From positions 16,487,794 through 16,551,793 of the forward strand of contig JAEMBT020000009.1 of assembly GCA_018873245.2 (NCBI GenBank): a stretch of 64,000 nucleotides of DNA, in the 5' to 3' direction. This DNA is from Archegozetes longisetosus. Taxonomy: Eukaryota; Arthropoda; Arachnida; Sarcoptiformes; Trhypochthoniidae. How positions within the stretch are numbered: position 1 is the stretch's first letter; each line of letters begins with the position of its first letter. A program made the position numbers and the translations under genes. Positions 23,472 through 37,045 of the stretch are shown one piece after another. A model generated the notes under the pieces. It made no database searches. It saw nothing but the letters and a program-made list of their open reading frames with translations, and was not told the DNA's origin.

Positions 23472-24670
23472 TTATCGCTATATATATCGTTAATATAAAT
23501 CTAATAATAATCACAAGTATCTACTATATAAAGTTTCAATAACTAATAATCAATATTTGATATATACTCAAGTATATTTAATAGAAATTATGAATAAAAA
23601 CACATGTTTCAATACTCAAACATGTGATGAATGAACCTAGCCCTCATTTAGCTTAATCATATTAAATGCAAATTACGCGTAGTACACTCACCAATATATT
23701 AATTAAACTATATTAACCTTTTGCTATTAGTAACTTATATTTATAATTAAGGGTTAATTCTACAGAACTTATGTAGTTTTATAATTAATATGTTATTCAC
23801 TGTCTGTCAATCGATGGTCAGTTAGGAACTTCTCTATTGACGACAGTTGGATGACTTAAAAATTGAATGACTAAAATTTGATTTATCGACATCTTAATTC
23901 TGTCTACACATAACTGCTTTCGTTTTTGTCCAGACCTAAGCTACAAAGTTTTATTTTAATAGTTTATCCATAAATAACGAGTATTTTATTCACAAATTAT
24001 GTGTGAGGTATTAGAGCACTTTGTTGCCATTCCTCAATACTGCAGTTATAGGCGAAAGTTGGCAAAGGCATACATTATAATTGACCTACAATAATAACGT
24101 GAATCACAAATGAACTACATGTTAAAATAGTGACAGGCAGTAAAAAGCATAGACATAATTAAGAGGAGAATTTAAAGAGAGACAAAGTTAAAACATCTGC
24201 TATGTAACATATAGATGAATACATATGTTTAGTAATGACTAAAACACACCTACTAGCAACAATTTGAACGTCACACCCACGATAATGACCAAATAGTCTA
24301 GCTTTGATTTAGTTATAGTTAACTTACTCTTGTATTGATCTAGAGATGATGCTATGCATCTTTAACAATTGTTTAAGTTTTAACGATAATTATAATGCTT
24401 TAAGGGCAAAGTGAAGGTCTTACTCTAGTTGTTAACTCTTCATTGATGATTATCTGTCTTGATTTGATCACTTTATAGCTACCTACCAGTCATACCATAA
24501 AACATTTGGAAATATAAAATAAATTATAGAAACACAAACAGCAATTTAATTAGAATAAGTAAACTTGTGATTAGTTAGATAGGTTATTCAATCCTAATTA
24601 GTAGTTAAGATCTGGACAAAAGCAAAAAAGAGGTAAGAATAGACTAACCTAACCAAAGAGAGATATAGAG

Positions 24671-24778
24671 GAGGAGGAGGAGGAGGAGGAGGAGAGGAGA
24701 AGAAGAAGAAGAAGAAGAAGAAGAAGAAGAAGAAGAAGAAGAAGAAGAAGAAGAAGAAGAAGAAGAAGAAGAAGAAGC
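24671..24778. repeat. (GGA)n followed by (GAA)n
   Basis: About eight GGA triplets pass into about 28 GAA/AGA triplets, a purine-only tract of roughly 105 bases on the plus strand. Such tracts can form triplex (H-DNA) structures. Phe/Pro-rich minus-strand reading is an artefact. Confidence 0.95.
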
Positions 24779-26560
24779 AAAATAGACCTAGAAACAATAA
24801 GCAAAACGGCATATTAACATTAACAAACAATTAACATATATAAATGAACTAAACAATAATTATATTAAACAAATGAAATGATGTGCTAAAAGAAAATACC
24901 TAAAACTAATTATATAAATTAACCGATTAATGTACTTTATGCTTTATATCTAATTGTTATTTAGTATTAATCAATAATACTAATTATATTGCTTTAATTA
25001 TAAGTTATATTAAGTCTTCATTAATCACAATAAGTATATAAAACTGTAAATGATAACTTAAATAAGTGGAAAAGATCCAAAACAAATCTAAAACCAAACA
25101 AAAAAAGTAAGTTACGATGATACAAGTGCAAAATAGTGTTAGTAATAGGGCTACTTGACAAGTTTACGGTCAACTAGACGTAAAAGAGAATATAAGAGAT
25201 AGACTTTTAATATAAAACAAAACTTTAAACAACTGGTTCTAAAGTAGAAAAACACTTTGACAAAACTATAGTTTTAGGACAACTACTTCTACATTAAAAA
25301 CGTTTTATAGAATTTGCCATATGACGTCTTTCTCACTCCAGTTGACAACATTTTGACTTTTTTCTAGGATGTCTTCGTTCATAAACTAATTACTAAATAC
25401 TAAATACAAACTACTAGAGGAATGACTAAGAATCAAAGTGGTTTTCTACTTAATAGATAGCTTATATTTGTTTTAGTAATATTGCTTATTGAATCTTTTG
25501 AATCTTTTGAATCTTTTTGAATCTTTTGAATCTCTCAATAACCAGGGCTATGAAAATGGAAATTTTTCGAAAATGTTTTGAAACAATTTTCACTGTTTTA
25601 AAATAATTTTAAGTGTTCTACATTTTTAGAAAGTCTTATTATTTTTTAAATTATTTGATTAATTTGACATAAGAAAAGTAAAGGATAAATTAAAATTTCA
25701 CTTTTATTGATAGTGTAGCTTAGAAATTATAATTCTTAGATATTAAGGCTTAAAATCGCCAAAATCGGTACATGAATAAGATTGAATAAGGCCGAGAATT
25801 GAATTAAAAACTCATTAAACATCACTTAAAAATGCTATTAATTGGGTATTTTTATCCTAAAGTTTGTTAATAACTTATGATAAAAATAACAAAATTGAAA
25901 ATTTTGCTCAATCAAATTTTAAAATATTGATTAAAAATGTAAGATATTTGAGTTTTTAATGTATAAAAGTAGTTTAAAAATCAGCTTTATCCCGAAGTTT
26001 TTTGACAAAGCCTTCAAAGTAACTTAAATTACGGTATTTTCCCGAAATTCTGAAAAGAACTAAAAGCCCATTTTGGGTCAAAATAGAGCTTATAGTGGTT
26101 GTTACTTCTTGAATTGTACTCATTTGCAAAGTCTCTGCTGACTACTTTGACAGGAAATAATAGATTTTCCGAATTTGTTATCCGTCTGATAGTAAATTTA
26201 TCCTTTAATGTATCTAAAGTTGTTGAGTTTCTAATCATTTTCCACTTTTCATTTAATAATTTGCAAAAAATTTGTTTTAAAACAGTGTTTAAAATTGTTA
26301 TAAAACAATGTTTTAAAACATTTGCAACCTTATTAATAACAGAACAAGCTATTAACAAATATTGCATAAAAATATCTGTTATTACACTAAACGAATACAA
26401 ACTAAAGTGATGATTATCTAATCATTTAATTCATAATATTAATAAACATACATGTGATTGTAAACGATTGCTTTCATTCTTAGTGGTCTCTATAACCAAT
26501 AAGTCGTTTGTATTACTGATTATTTCTTAAAGATTCAATGGCTAGCATAAACTACTAGTC

Positions 26561-26561
<1 letters not shown>

Positions 26562-26632
<71 letters not shown>
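26562..26632. repeat. compound microsatellite (CT)n(TGTC)n
   Basis: About 19 CT units pass directly into about eight TGTC units. Confidence 0.95.
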
Positions 26633-26862
26633 CAACAAAATCAAGCATAATAAACAACTCTGAACAAAAAGTACCATTTCAAAAAACGATTTACTACTCA
26701 AAGTACAACTGATTACAATAAAGCAATTTGTACGTAATAACTGAAAGCGAATGTATGAAGTAAGACTCTACATTGAACAAATTAGTATTATATATGATGA
26801 GTGAAAATCAAAGTAATAATGCGTTTTATTTTAATGTTTCTTTTCTTATGGGCACAATTTGG

Positions 26863-26899
26863 GAGAGAGAGAGAGAGAGAGAGAGAAGAGAGAGAGAGA
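26863..26899. repeat. (GA)n microsatellite
   Basis: GA dinucleotide run with one interruption. Confidence 0.9.
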
Positions 26900-27264
26900 A
26901 CTGACCATTTGGATGATTTTCGAGCCATATATTTCTTAAATGTCGAATTGGGACATATTTGTTTGTTTTTTATATTTGTAAAGATTTATTGGCTGCTTAG
27001 TTTTCCATTTAAAACACTTCTGTGCCTATAAACCATAAATTTGAATTTATAAACACATCACTGAATATTCTCACATTTACTGAATATTCTCATGTCACTG
27101 AATATTCTCACATTTACTGAATATTCTCATGAATATTCTCATGTCATTGAATATTCTCACATTTACTAAATATTCTCACATTCACTAAATATTCTTACAT
27201 TCACTGAATATTCTCACACTCAACTCCAACTAAATATGCTATACAGTTCAAGACTATAATGTCA

Positions 27265-27430
27265 GAGCAACTAGAAGTTATGTTTTGTGATCGTATGCTT
27301 TACATCAAACTATGATGTCTTCAGGTGTTAAGAGTTTTATGGAATATTTGATATAGTAGTCAAGTCAAATTTGAGAAAAGATTGACATGCATGAAAGAGA
27401 GGTAAAGATAGTAACGAGTTTTCTGTTGTT
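27265..27430. mobile_element. dispersed repeat family, copy A
   Basis: Starts AGCAACTAGAAGTTATG, contains 'tatgctttacatcaaactat', and ends near TTCTGTTGTTATAGCAAC. Diverged copies with the same order of motifs lie at 46,632-46,805 and 60,601-60,780. Copy A is followed by three further TGCTATAGC-type near-palindromes up to 27,483. Confidence 0.5.
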
Positions 27431-28476
27431 ATAGCAACGATTTCATATTGCTATAGCAACAGCTTTCATACTGCTATAGCGGGTTATTAAGTCTCCAACT
27501 ATTCAGTATAGAAAGAATGAAAAGTTAAGATAAAATTTGAAGAAATAATGAAAAAAGGAGTTAAACTGAAGGTCTAACCATAGGAGTGATTAGAACTAAT
27601 GAGTAGTGTTAGTTGGGTAACAGAGCGTATCTCAATATAAAATAACGACTTTAAAAATAATGTCAAGCTTAGATGAGAGAATTTGTTGATTGCTTTTATA
27701 CCAGACACATTTTCTTAATATGTCTTCATTTTATGACATATTTGTCATAATGGTTATAGAAAGTTGTTATATAAATCATATTTTATTATATATGATTTGC
27801 TTTGTTTTAATTAATTACATCAATTTTATAGTATTATTATTTTTATTATATTATATAAATATTAGCTCTATTTAACATTAGATTCTTATACTTCTTATTA
27901 CCTCATTAAACTTCGCAATAACTTTAAAATAAATAAAACTATAGATTATTGATGTTAAGGGAGACAAATAATCGAGAACTTATATTGGAGAAATATCATT
28001 TCAATCAGTTATTAAACATCAGATATTATACTTAACAATATGATTCTAACTTAGAAAAATGAACTTAAACTTGAATAATTATCCTTGTGACAACTAATGG
28101 GAATATAACCAATTAATCTACAATGCTAAGCAATAAATGAATGAATCATAATCGGAGCTACTATCAAATAAAAAGTGAAAACATAATAAACAATAATATG
28201 AAAAGATCATACTCAAAATAAAAAGGACACTAGACATAAACACAGAAACTACAACCAAATGATTACAATCATATAGGACAGAAACGTTAACATGAATTAA
28301 ACATATGACACATATAGCCAATACTATCATATTATACTTATACTCTCATCTAGTAATAAATCAACTATAAACAATCATTAGGAGAACAATGTTTAAGTTG
28401 CTCTTTTAGTTATATTTATCTCTTAATTATTAATTAGTTAATGTGTATTTGTGCTATAATAGATATGAGAGATTGT

Positions 28477-28520
28477 AGGTTAGGTTAGATCAGGTTAGGT
28501 TGGATTAGGTTAGGTTAGGC
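28477..28520 (+). repeat. interstitial (TTAGG)n, degenerate
   Basis: About eight units of GGTTA with GGATTA and GATCA variants. Confidence 0.85.
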
Positions 28521-31500
28521 TCTATAGCGAATCAATGATTTGATATAATAATTAATTACATAAGAGAAGAAGTTATGAAAAGTATATAGAAATAGATATA
28601 TATAAATAGTACGATCGAAAGGATAAATCCCTGAACAACTGAGACAATAATTCATTAGAATCCCTGAGGATAGTTCTTGTATCCATTCAGTTATTCGGGA
28701 CATAAGTTATATAACAAGTGCGGCAATAAATTATTCTAAATTCTACCCATATTTCTATTTGATATCAACCAATCTCTAGATGCTATTAGATTCTTAATTA
28801 TATTATTTGTTCTTGAAATTTCTTAAGACTTCTACATAAGAATAATTTGAATCGAAAGATTTAATTTTAATATAAGAATCTCATTTATTTCAAGATTGAA
28901 CTGATAGGTAAATTATAGTTTAAATCGAAGAGATGAATATATCACATATGACAGTTGGTCATCAAACACGTGTAGAAGAGGATTGAAATTAATATAAGTT
29001 ATGATTTGATATATTTGATAGCATAAGAAAATCAGACAAAATGTCAAGGGATTATTATAGATTTACATAAATATTAGATTACATATTCATTATATGGGAA
29101 TATAGCATTGATAAGAATAGAAGAACTATATTTGTGATATACATTTTTATTTATAACTATCCTTATTTGTTGTATCATCAATTATTTCAGATTAAGTACC
29201 GGTTGAGTCAATTAAGTTTCAATTACGCTTCATCGTGACTAGTGCAAGTGTTGGTAAGTGCAGTTGGTACCATTACTTAACTCACGTCATTTCAGTATAG
29301 ATCTTAGGTAATGATTGGTATAAATAACACTCGCATTTGGACTGAGAATAGTTATCTTATACTGAATAAACCAAATCATAAATTAATTAACTATGTAATA
29401 GTGATAGTCAACAACTAGCTATTAAATGAGCACAACTGTTTGAAAATTCAGCTAGGAAATATTGAGTAGTGGAGGCGTATGTCAATCTGTCGTATATGTA
29501 AATCAATGTGAAGTAGCGTAACTTGGGACCAGATAATTGAGAAGCTGTCGTTTTATTTGGTATGGTAGTTTGTCAGGAGTTCGAATTTATTCCGGTTTTC
29601 AAGTTAATATGGTTGTGGAAGGAATTGAGAGACATAGATAAGATTGAAAGACATGGATGGGACTAAAGGACATGGATGCGACTAAAAGACATGGATACGA
29701 CTAAAAGACACGGATACGTTTGAAAGACACAGATAGCATTGAAAGTAGAAAAGACGAAGAATGTAAGAAATATAATATCAATGGTATAGAAAGTATTCTG
29801 TCAGCTGCATAAAAATCAAAAGATGAACGTCGAATCAGTGGATAGTAATAAAAACATTGAATACTTAAATCGATCGCATTAAGGCTTTAGCAAATTTCAC
29901 ATCAATAGCTAGGTTTTAGTTTGATTGGAAAGACAGCATAAGAGAATTTCTTTAATGCTTTCTTCAGTATTTGATGAATTTTGGTTTTGGGTACTCTCAG
30001 CTATAATCGAAACTATTTTGGATACTTTCAGCTATGATCGTAAGTGTTTTGGATATTCAGCTATAGTCGAAAGTATTTTCTATAATAAAACCATTTTGTA
30101 TACTTTCAGCTATAATCGAAACTATTTTGTATACTTGCAGCTATAATCAAAACTATTTGTGGATTAAGTTAAGTAAAAGAAAACAGTGAACGCATGTAAT
30201 GGATATTCAATAAGTGGAGATTCATGTTATGTTCAAAATAATGTCTTATCAATTCAAATGATTTTCGCACTTTTGAGAATGTCATTATTCCAATCATGAA
30301 TCTTTAAATTCCGGTACATGTCAGTGGTTGTTATCTGTTTGTAGTTTCAAACCATGAGAAGTGAATTAAAGAATCAATTTAAGATAAAATAAATACAGAA
30401 TAAATATAGAATAAATTTAGATAAACTAAAGAAAACAATAAAGTAGTGTGAGAAAATGCAATCGTTTAAATGGTAACATTGCTTAATGAGTCACATTAAC
30501 GCTTAATTTATTAAAATAAGTTTAATGGACTAATCAATAGGGATTGAATGCTAACTAAATCTCAGAAGTGGTTTACATAACTACTTAAGTAATAACTTAA
30601 ATAATAAATCAAAGCAGTAACGTTAAACTTTATCTTTTGTAGTGGACATCAAATTGAGAGAACATGAAACAATGTAAATATAATCTTGAAGATTAGATGG
30701 AATCTAGTTATTAGATTAGAGGACAAACATCGTATATACTTGTATATTCTTATGTATTCTTGTATATTCTTATATATTCTTGCATATTCTTGAATATTCT
30801 TGTGTGTCCTAGTACATTCTTATTATATATTTTTGTATATTCTTATATATTCTTGTATAAGATTACTTAATATCGATCAGAAACTTATTGACAAACTGAA
30901 ACATAATAACAAGGCTTTCAAAAAAATTCGCCTGAAACACACGATTGTAGAGAAGTAAGTCTAATATCTCTTATTGTCAGTTTTTATTACTCATGGTCTT
31001 ATAATTGATGAAACGCTCAACCGATTGTTCTTAGTAACTTCCCTACACAAATTACTTGCGATTTGTTGAAATTGCTGGTAAAAACAATGCTATTCAGACA
31101 CTAGATTCTGGTTTTAGACATTAGATTCTGGTTTCAGATACTAGATTCTGGTTATATATGTACTCTTTTTAATTCATTATCGACTTATCGACTAAACATT
31201 TATATTATTTTCGTCTTCTAAATGTTTTATTCTGAAAGAGCAGAAATTTATCATTCATTAAAGACAAAGACCAAATCGTTAATTATTATGAAATTGATCC
31301 TTATACTATTTTCAGACTTACTAAAAGTATAGGAATCATTGTTCTACTTACAACCAACTTGATGGCTATGCTGTGTTTCTGATGAATAATCTTAAAAATA
31401 AAGTTTACATAGAGAATGTATTGACATGAATGTTAGCAAGATTGCAAACAATTGAAAGTATAACTGACAACAATTGTATGTATATATCTACTATCATTTA

Positions 31501-31687
31501 TATTTAATTGAACTATTAATTTTAAAAGATAAAGTATACATTAATCAATTCTATAATCAAGTTATCAATCACCAACATTTTCTAATCTTAATAGGACTAA
31601 ATGTCAGTACTTGTCGATATGAAATAATTTATAAGTATTTCAACTCAAGTCCAAGACAATCAGATTGAGTGAACTTAAGTTTAAGGA

Positions 31688-31690
<3 letters not shown>

Positions 31691-31738
<48 letters not shown>
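31691..31738. repeat. (GA)n microsatellite
   Basis: About 24 uninterrupted GA units. Confidence 0.95.
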
Positions 31739-31743
<5 letters not shown>

Positions 31744-31979
31744 GAGATTAGAACTAAATGGAGTGAATTAAATTAAACTTTTTTGAAACTTGAGTGTAAG
31801 AGTAATAACTCACGACAGAAAGAAATCGGCTCTCAGTTAATATCGGAATTGGTGAAGTCAGGATTAATGTTTTCAAAGTTCTGTTTAGCTTTTGTTTTTA
31901 ATGTCTTTTAGTCATTAAGTCAATTTGAAGATCATTTTAGTCACTAGAACTCATGGAGAAGTAGGTGTTTTGCGAGCTA

Positions 31980-32048
31980 CAGTCAGACCCAATTATAGAC
32001 AACAGATGACAAAGTAGTAAATGCGTAACTAATAACCAGATGTGACTG
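31980..32048. mobile_element. 69-bp miniature TIR element
   Basis: Ends are CAGTCA and TGACTG, flanked on both sides by TA (31,978-31,979 and 32,049-32,050). Similarity extends inward (CTACAGTCAGACCCAATTAT against the inverted right end CTACAGTCACATCTGGTTAT). TA target duplication and CAG termini fit a Tc1/mariner/pogo-type element reduced to little more than its ends. Confidence 0.5.
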
Positions 32049-32764
32049 TAGACGAACACCTATAACTAAACAATTGCAATGATTAATGATTGACATGAGC
32101 TATTATTAATGATTTGTTTTATCTAAATGTTGCATTAACCTTTAGTGATTATAGGTGAGTGTGTTAGTGATGGAGGCAGAACAATAGCAAGTTCATCAAT
32201 CTGTTTTGTAATTCTTATGCGTATCAAGTGATTTAAGTAACTATTGGATGTAAGCAGTTGCCAAAAGTTGCTAAGAAGTTAGATATGAAATGTTGCCAAA
32301 ATTTTCTGTTCACCATTTACAATTTTCTGTTCACCATTTACAATTTTCTATTCACCATTTACAGTAGTTCCGTCAATATTGGAGAAGACAAATATTTTCT
32401 TATACTATACTATTCTGTACTATTCTATAGTAATCAAATGAAAATGCATTTGAACTATTTTAAAACTGCTAGAAGACATAAAACATAAGAGTTAATAGAA
32501 CGTCTGTCATCATATTATAACACTATAAGGGACTAGTTTGTTAGGGTACTCTTCAACTATGACTAAATAAATAGCCTTTAGCTAATATGTCTATTTTCTT
32601 ATAAGAAAATCTATTTTTCTTAGTACCTTTTCTCCTTTATTTTATTTTATTTTTTACTCTTTTTTTCTTTGTTTGCCTTTTTTGAACGTTACCAGCTAAA
32701 CTGCTATATTTTTGTTTATTAACTATTTTTCATTTTATTATTTATTTGACACTAACTTTCATTT

Positions 32765-32777
32765 CTTCTTCTTCTTC

Positions 32778-32809
<32 letters not shown>

Positions 32810-32810
32810 A
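32765..32810. repeat. (TTC)n(TTA)n microsatellite
   Basis: Four to five TTC units pass into about 10 TTA units. Confidence 0.85.
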
Positions 32811-33244
32811 GAATTAAGACTAACTTTATCATACTTATAGAGATTTAATTTGAGTGATAGTGACTTATTTAGCTGAAAATCTAAAAAAGTTGATTAGAGC
32901 TAGCAGTAATTATCAGTGAGTTAAATAGCACATCTAAGATTACGGTTAGATGCAATTATGCTATCCAGTTTAAACAAGTTGATAGTATTAGATATTCATG
33001 GCTTTATTTTATAAAGAATAATCAGACGTTTATATACGTTTATATGACAGTATCTTTTTATTTATAGTTTATACTACAGATTATAGACTTATAAGAAACT
33101 TTAAGTGAGCACCATTTCACTATTATCATCTAATATACATATTTCATTTTTAATATTTTTATAGTAAATATTATCTATTTGCTTTTAAATGACAGGTCAT
33201 TTTATAAGTGTTTTAGGGGACATTTCTAAAGGAACTTATATTAG

Positions 33245-33246
<2 letters not shown>

Positions 33247-33281
<35 letters not shown>
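33247..33281. repeat. (GT)n microsatellite
   Basis: About 17 GT units. Confidence 0.95.
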
Positions 33282-33285
<4 letters not shown>

Positions 33286-33572
33286 CAAAAGATACATGTT
33301 ACAAAAAAAATGTAAATGAGAAAGGCGTATAAGAGAAAAAGAAAAGAGACAAAGAAATGAAGAGGGTAACACTAAATAGAACATAAATAGTTAAGTTGAC
33401 TATATAGAGTCTAGCATCTATTACATTAATATTCTATTATGATTAATGGAACATTTACTCTACTATATAACTATTTATGTTAACCAATTTGCTTCAATAC
33501 CATTTTATCTATTAATATATATTATATCATATGGTAGAGTTTGTTATTATGTTAAATTATCGTTTTATAATA

Positions 33573-33965
33573 TACTGTCTAAATGAATGGACTTCATAAG
33601 AGTTTTTGATTGTAACTTTTAGAATAACAATAATTCAAACTTGAAACTTTGCGATATATTTCAGCGGTAATTGCAGATTGTTTCATGTAATTCGAAAAAG
33701 TCTACATACAGAATCCTCAATCCTTGGAAGAGCTGGAAAACATGATTCAAACTGAAATTTTTAATATTCCGAACTGTATCCTCAATGATGTGATTCAAGT
33801 TCGGTTGCGTCACATTCATAAAGAGAGTGGACGGCATATCGAACATATTCTATCGTAATCTCCCATCATTCCTTTTGAATTTATTGAAAATTTAATGTAA
33901 AAGTGTTGAATAGTTTTTGAAAAATATAATTTTACTTTAATGAAGTCCTCTTATTACACCCTGTA
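33573..33965 (+). mobile_element. internally deleted mariner-like element
   Basis: Degenerate inverted ends: the left end reads TACTGTCTAAATGAATGGAC and the right end, inverted, reads TACAGGGTGTAATAAGAGGA; both continue into GACTTCAT. TA lies at each outer edge. Between them is the C-terminal part of a transposase (separate entry). At about 393 bp it is far below the ~1.3 kb of an intact mariner, so it is a deletion derivative. Confidence 0.65.
33660..33858 (+). pseudogene. mariner-type transposase C-terminal fragment
   Basis: Plus-strand reading: FEKVYIQNPQSLEELENMIQ, then TEIFNIPNCILNDVIQVRLR, then HIHKESGRHIEHILS and TAA at 33,856. The pattern 'KVY..NPQ..EEL...I..EI..IP..+L..V......R...C...+G.HIEHIL' is the usual tail of insect mariner-like transposases. 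Upstream, a frameshift and TAA separate it from a residual 'CRLF' block. The open frame on the opposite strand here is only its antisense shadow. Confidence 0.7.
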
Positions 33966-34229
33966 GTATACTAAAGATAATATAATTAAACTATACATAT
34001 ACAAAAACAATTGCATAAATGATTACTCTAACAAAAAAGAGATCAAGTCAATAACTACTTAATAACAAATGAAAATAAGAGCTATCTAATAATAGAGTGA
34101 TAAATCAAATTTTCTACCTTATGTCATTTTCACTTTTGACCCTATCTCCAATAAGTAGTTATTTCAGTAGAAATGACACATTTAGTTTGGATATATTTTA
34201 AGGATAAATCTATTGTGAGTCGGAAGTAT

Positions 34230-34287
34230 AACCTAACTTAACCTAAACTGACCTAACCTAACCTAACCTAACCTAACCTAACCTAAC
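34230..34287 (-). repeat. interstitial (CCTAA)n array
   Basis: About 11 units of CCTAA with early variants (CTTAA, ACTGA). It is in the opposite orientation to the arrays at 15.9 and 28.5 kb. Confidence 0.9.
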
Positions 34288-36330
34288 AATAAGAACGATT
34301 TTAAAACACAAAACAAACAAGCCAATCACGAAAAGACAGATCCAAACAAACAAAACATAAATACTAATACATATAAAAATGAAATAAAATTATGATTAAT
34401 GTACATAGAGTAAAATAACTTAAATTTGATTTTAGATTAATGTTTGTAATAATCGTTGAAGAGCAGGTAGCATTGCTATCTATACCTCTATTTAATGATC
34501 CTTGACAGTAACCTTTTTATTGATTAACTGTTAGATCAAATATACCATTCTTATATTTATTATATGTATATTAGTTTGTTGTTTATTTTCATTTTACATT
34601 TGCTATGTTCAATATTCTATCAATTTATTAGGATTTTATATGTTGTTAAGTGGTGGCGAGTGTGTTATCATTATGTATTACTTCTAATTGCTATTAACCA
34701 CTATTAAGTTAGTGAATGAGTGAGTTAGAACAATCTAAAATCAAAAATATGTTATAGATAAATTAGAATATTATAACTATTAAATCAATACTAATATATA
34801 ATAAATACAACATAAAAACAAACATATTTATCTTACTACTATCTACAATTATTGTTGGGTGTCAGTGTAAGCATTATTGTTATAGACTATTATTGTCACA
34901 TTGTCATTTATTGATTGTTATATTTATACAACTTTATATATGTTCTAATGATTTAATATTTATAATAATAAACTATTTAAGTAATATTCTACTAGATTAA
35001 ATAGATTTATCTAATAACAATATTCTACTAAATCATCAATATACCAACAAAAAATAAATACTAGACACGCTAAGTATTATAGAAGTTGATGAACAATATG
35101 ATTTACGGTAACTGATAAAATTAAATTAATCAGTAATTTAGTCGAGTTTCATGCACCACAGAACTCACTATATTGCTCAAAGTCAAATCAAACTTAACCA
35201 AATTAAGGCAAATTAGCTGAGATTAGACAAATTAATTTCTTGTAACTACCATAGCAATAGAGCTTCCATTTTCAGAGAACATCTCAAAATGTTTGGTATG
35301 AAATTATTCAATGTAATATTTGTTAGTTTGAGTTATTTGGTTAAACAATTTGAAGAATAAATTGAAGAATAAATTGAAGAATAAGTAGAAGAACAGTTTG
35401 AAGCAAGCATAATCGATAAAGAAAAATAGTTATAAATTTAAAGGATAAGAAAATTCATCTTTGATGAGAGCGTTTTAACTTAGTCTATTTCAAAGGATAC
35501 GATATATAATAAGAACAAGTCTAGAAATGAAACATTTTTCTGTTATACATTTAGAGAATTGATGAGAAAGAAAACCAAACAGAAATTATATATTTTTGTT
35601 TGCATATCCGCACTTTCATCCCAAGTATTCTTATTCAATCTTTCGATTCAATCCTGGATGGATTCTGTTTGGACTTATTGTAGAGCTCTGTGTAGATTCA
35701 ACTACGGCTCTGTATGGACTTACTGTATAGCTCTGTGTAAATTCAAACTACGGCTCTGTATGAACTCAATCTGTAGCTGTGTGTAGATTCTGTGGACTCG
35801 CACTACGGCTCTGCATGGACTGCAATCTGTGTCTAAGTGTGGACTCACTCTCACTCTTATTACACAAAATCATCTGCCATGCGCCTTCACATATCAAAGT
35901 AGAATCACATTCGAGTTGAGACGTGAAACTTGAATGAAGCAGAAGCAGATTCGACATTAGCTTCATAGCTATGGTCAGAGGAATGCTAGATGTGATTCTG
36001 TATTACAATCGACAAGCGATTCCTCTATGTGATTCTGTATTGGAATCGACAAGTGATTGCTCTGTTATATGGAATAATTTAGAGTATTTGAAAGTTAAAA
36101 CTTATATTTGAAAGTATGTGAAAATAAATTAAAAGATATATCGATGTAATCAAATTGTGAGATTATTATAAACACTTTTCTATTGGCTTGTCTACTATTA
36201 TAAAGACTTAAATGAAATCTAAAATCTGTATTATTTCACATGTTATATATTTAATTATATGCTAATTTAGAGAAAAAGTCATTATAAAAAGTCTGATTTA
36301 AATTAGTATAGGATTGTGAGAAAGTGATTC

Positions 36331-36360
36331 TAACCCAACCTAACCCAATCTAACCTAACT
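36331..36360 (-). repeat. short (CCTAA)n-like array
   Basis: About six units mixing CCTAA, CCCAA and TCTAA. Confidence 0.75.
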
Positions 36361-36889
36361 TATAATTTAAAAACTTATATATTGCAAGTAAGTGACGCTC
36401 GATTGGATTGAATTAACAATCAAGAGAAGAGGAGAGAAAACAGGAATACGTATTGTCAAAAACATAACTGTTTTAATTAATCAGTCAGTGTCATTAAATC
36501 TTGTGTTTCCTATTCAATCTCTACTTTAAGGAAGGACTGGTTAGCGTAAGTTTAGCGCTACATTCTTACTATTATTATAATTATAATTATGATGAAAATT
36601 ATTGTTATTATTGTTATTATTATAATCATTATAACGGAATTACTACTAACACTATATGTAAGCATCTAAGAATTGACAACAGATGAATAGTAAAACACAG
36701 TAGAGATATAAACTAAAACAGAAGCAAATCTGGGCGGTCTTTGTCAGTTATAGAAAAAGTTGAAGAAAGAAAATATATCTATATATTAGTGATATGTGTC
36801 TAGTTTTCTTTAGGGAATGTAGCACATAAAATAAGACAAATAGTAAATCATGTATTCCTATCAAAATAATTCGAACTTAACATCTAACA

Positions 36890-37045
36890 GTAGCAAGTAG
36901 AATTGGTATCTAAAAGTAGCAGGTAGAATTGGTATCTAAAAGCAGCAAGTAGGATTGATATCTAAAAGTAGCAGGTAGAATTGGTATCTAAAAGTAGTAG
37001 GTAGAATAGCTATCTAAAAGTAGCAAGCAGAATTACTGTCTAAAA
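36890..37045. repeat. 26-bp minisatellite
   Basis: About six copies of a unit close to 'tatctaaaagtagcaggtag' plus 'aattgg', with substitutions between copies. Confidence 0.85.

Larger units (their letters stand above)
23486..33572. other. gene-poor AT-rich region with many tandem repeats
   Basis: No host exon supported. Listed separately: GGA/GAA tract, CT/CTGT tract, GA runs, a TTAGG array, and the first copy of a dispersed repeat. Other tandems: 'tgaatctttt' at 25,491-25,534, 'ctgaatattctcacatttac' at 27,060-27,215, 'aaaagacatggatacgact' at 29,640-29,745, 'agctataatcgaaactattttg' at 29,995-30,165, 'tgtatattctta' at 30,735-30,860, 'gacactagattctggtt' at 31,097-31,152, 'ttctgttcaccatttacaa' at 32,303-32,362. 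Confidence 0.5.

Noticed and set aside
24594..24830. Phe/Pro-rich minus ORF
   Set aside because: It is produced by the GGA/GAA microsatellite.
26029..26410. Overlapping open frames of 123 (minus) and 103 (plus) codons
   Set aside because: No recognisable motif in either strand, AT-rich codons and palindromic TTTTAAAACA words. The length is notable, but I cannot support a gene; a protein search of the minus frame would decide.
33661..33846. Minus-strand ORF of 61 codons
   Set aside because: The plus strand gives a clear mariner-type transposase tail ending at its own stop, so this frame is antisense.
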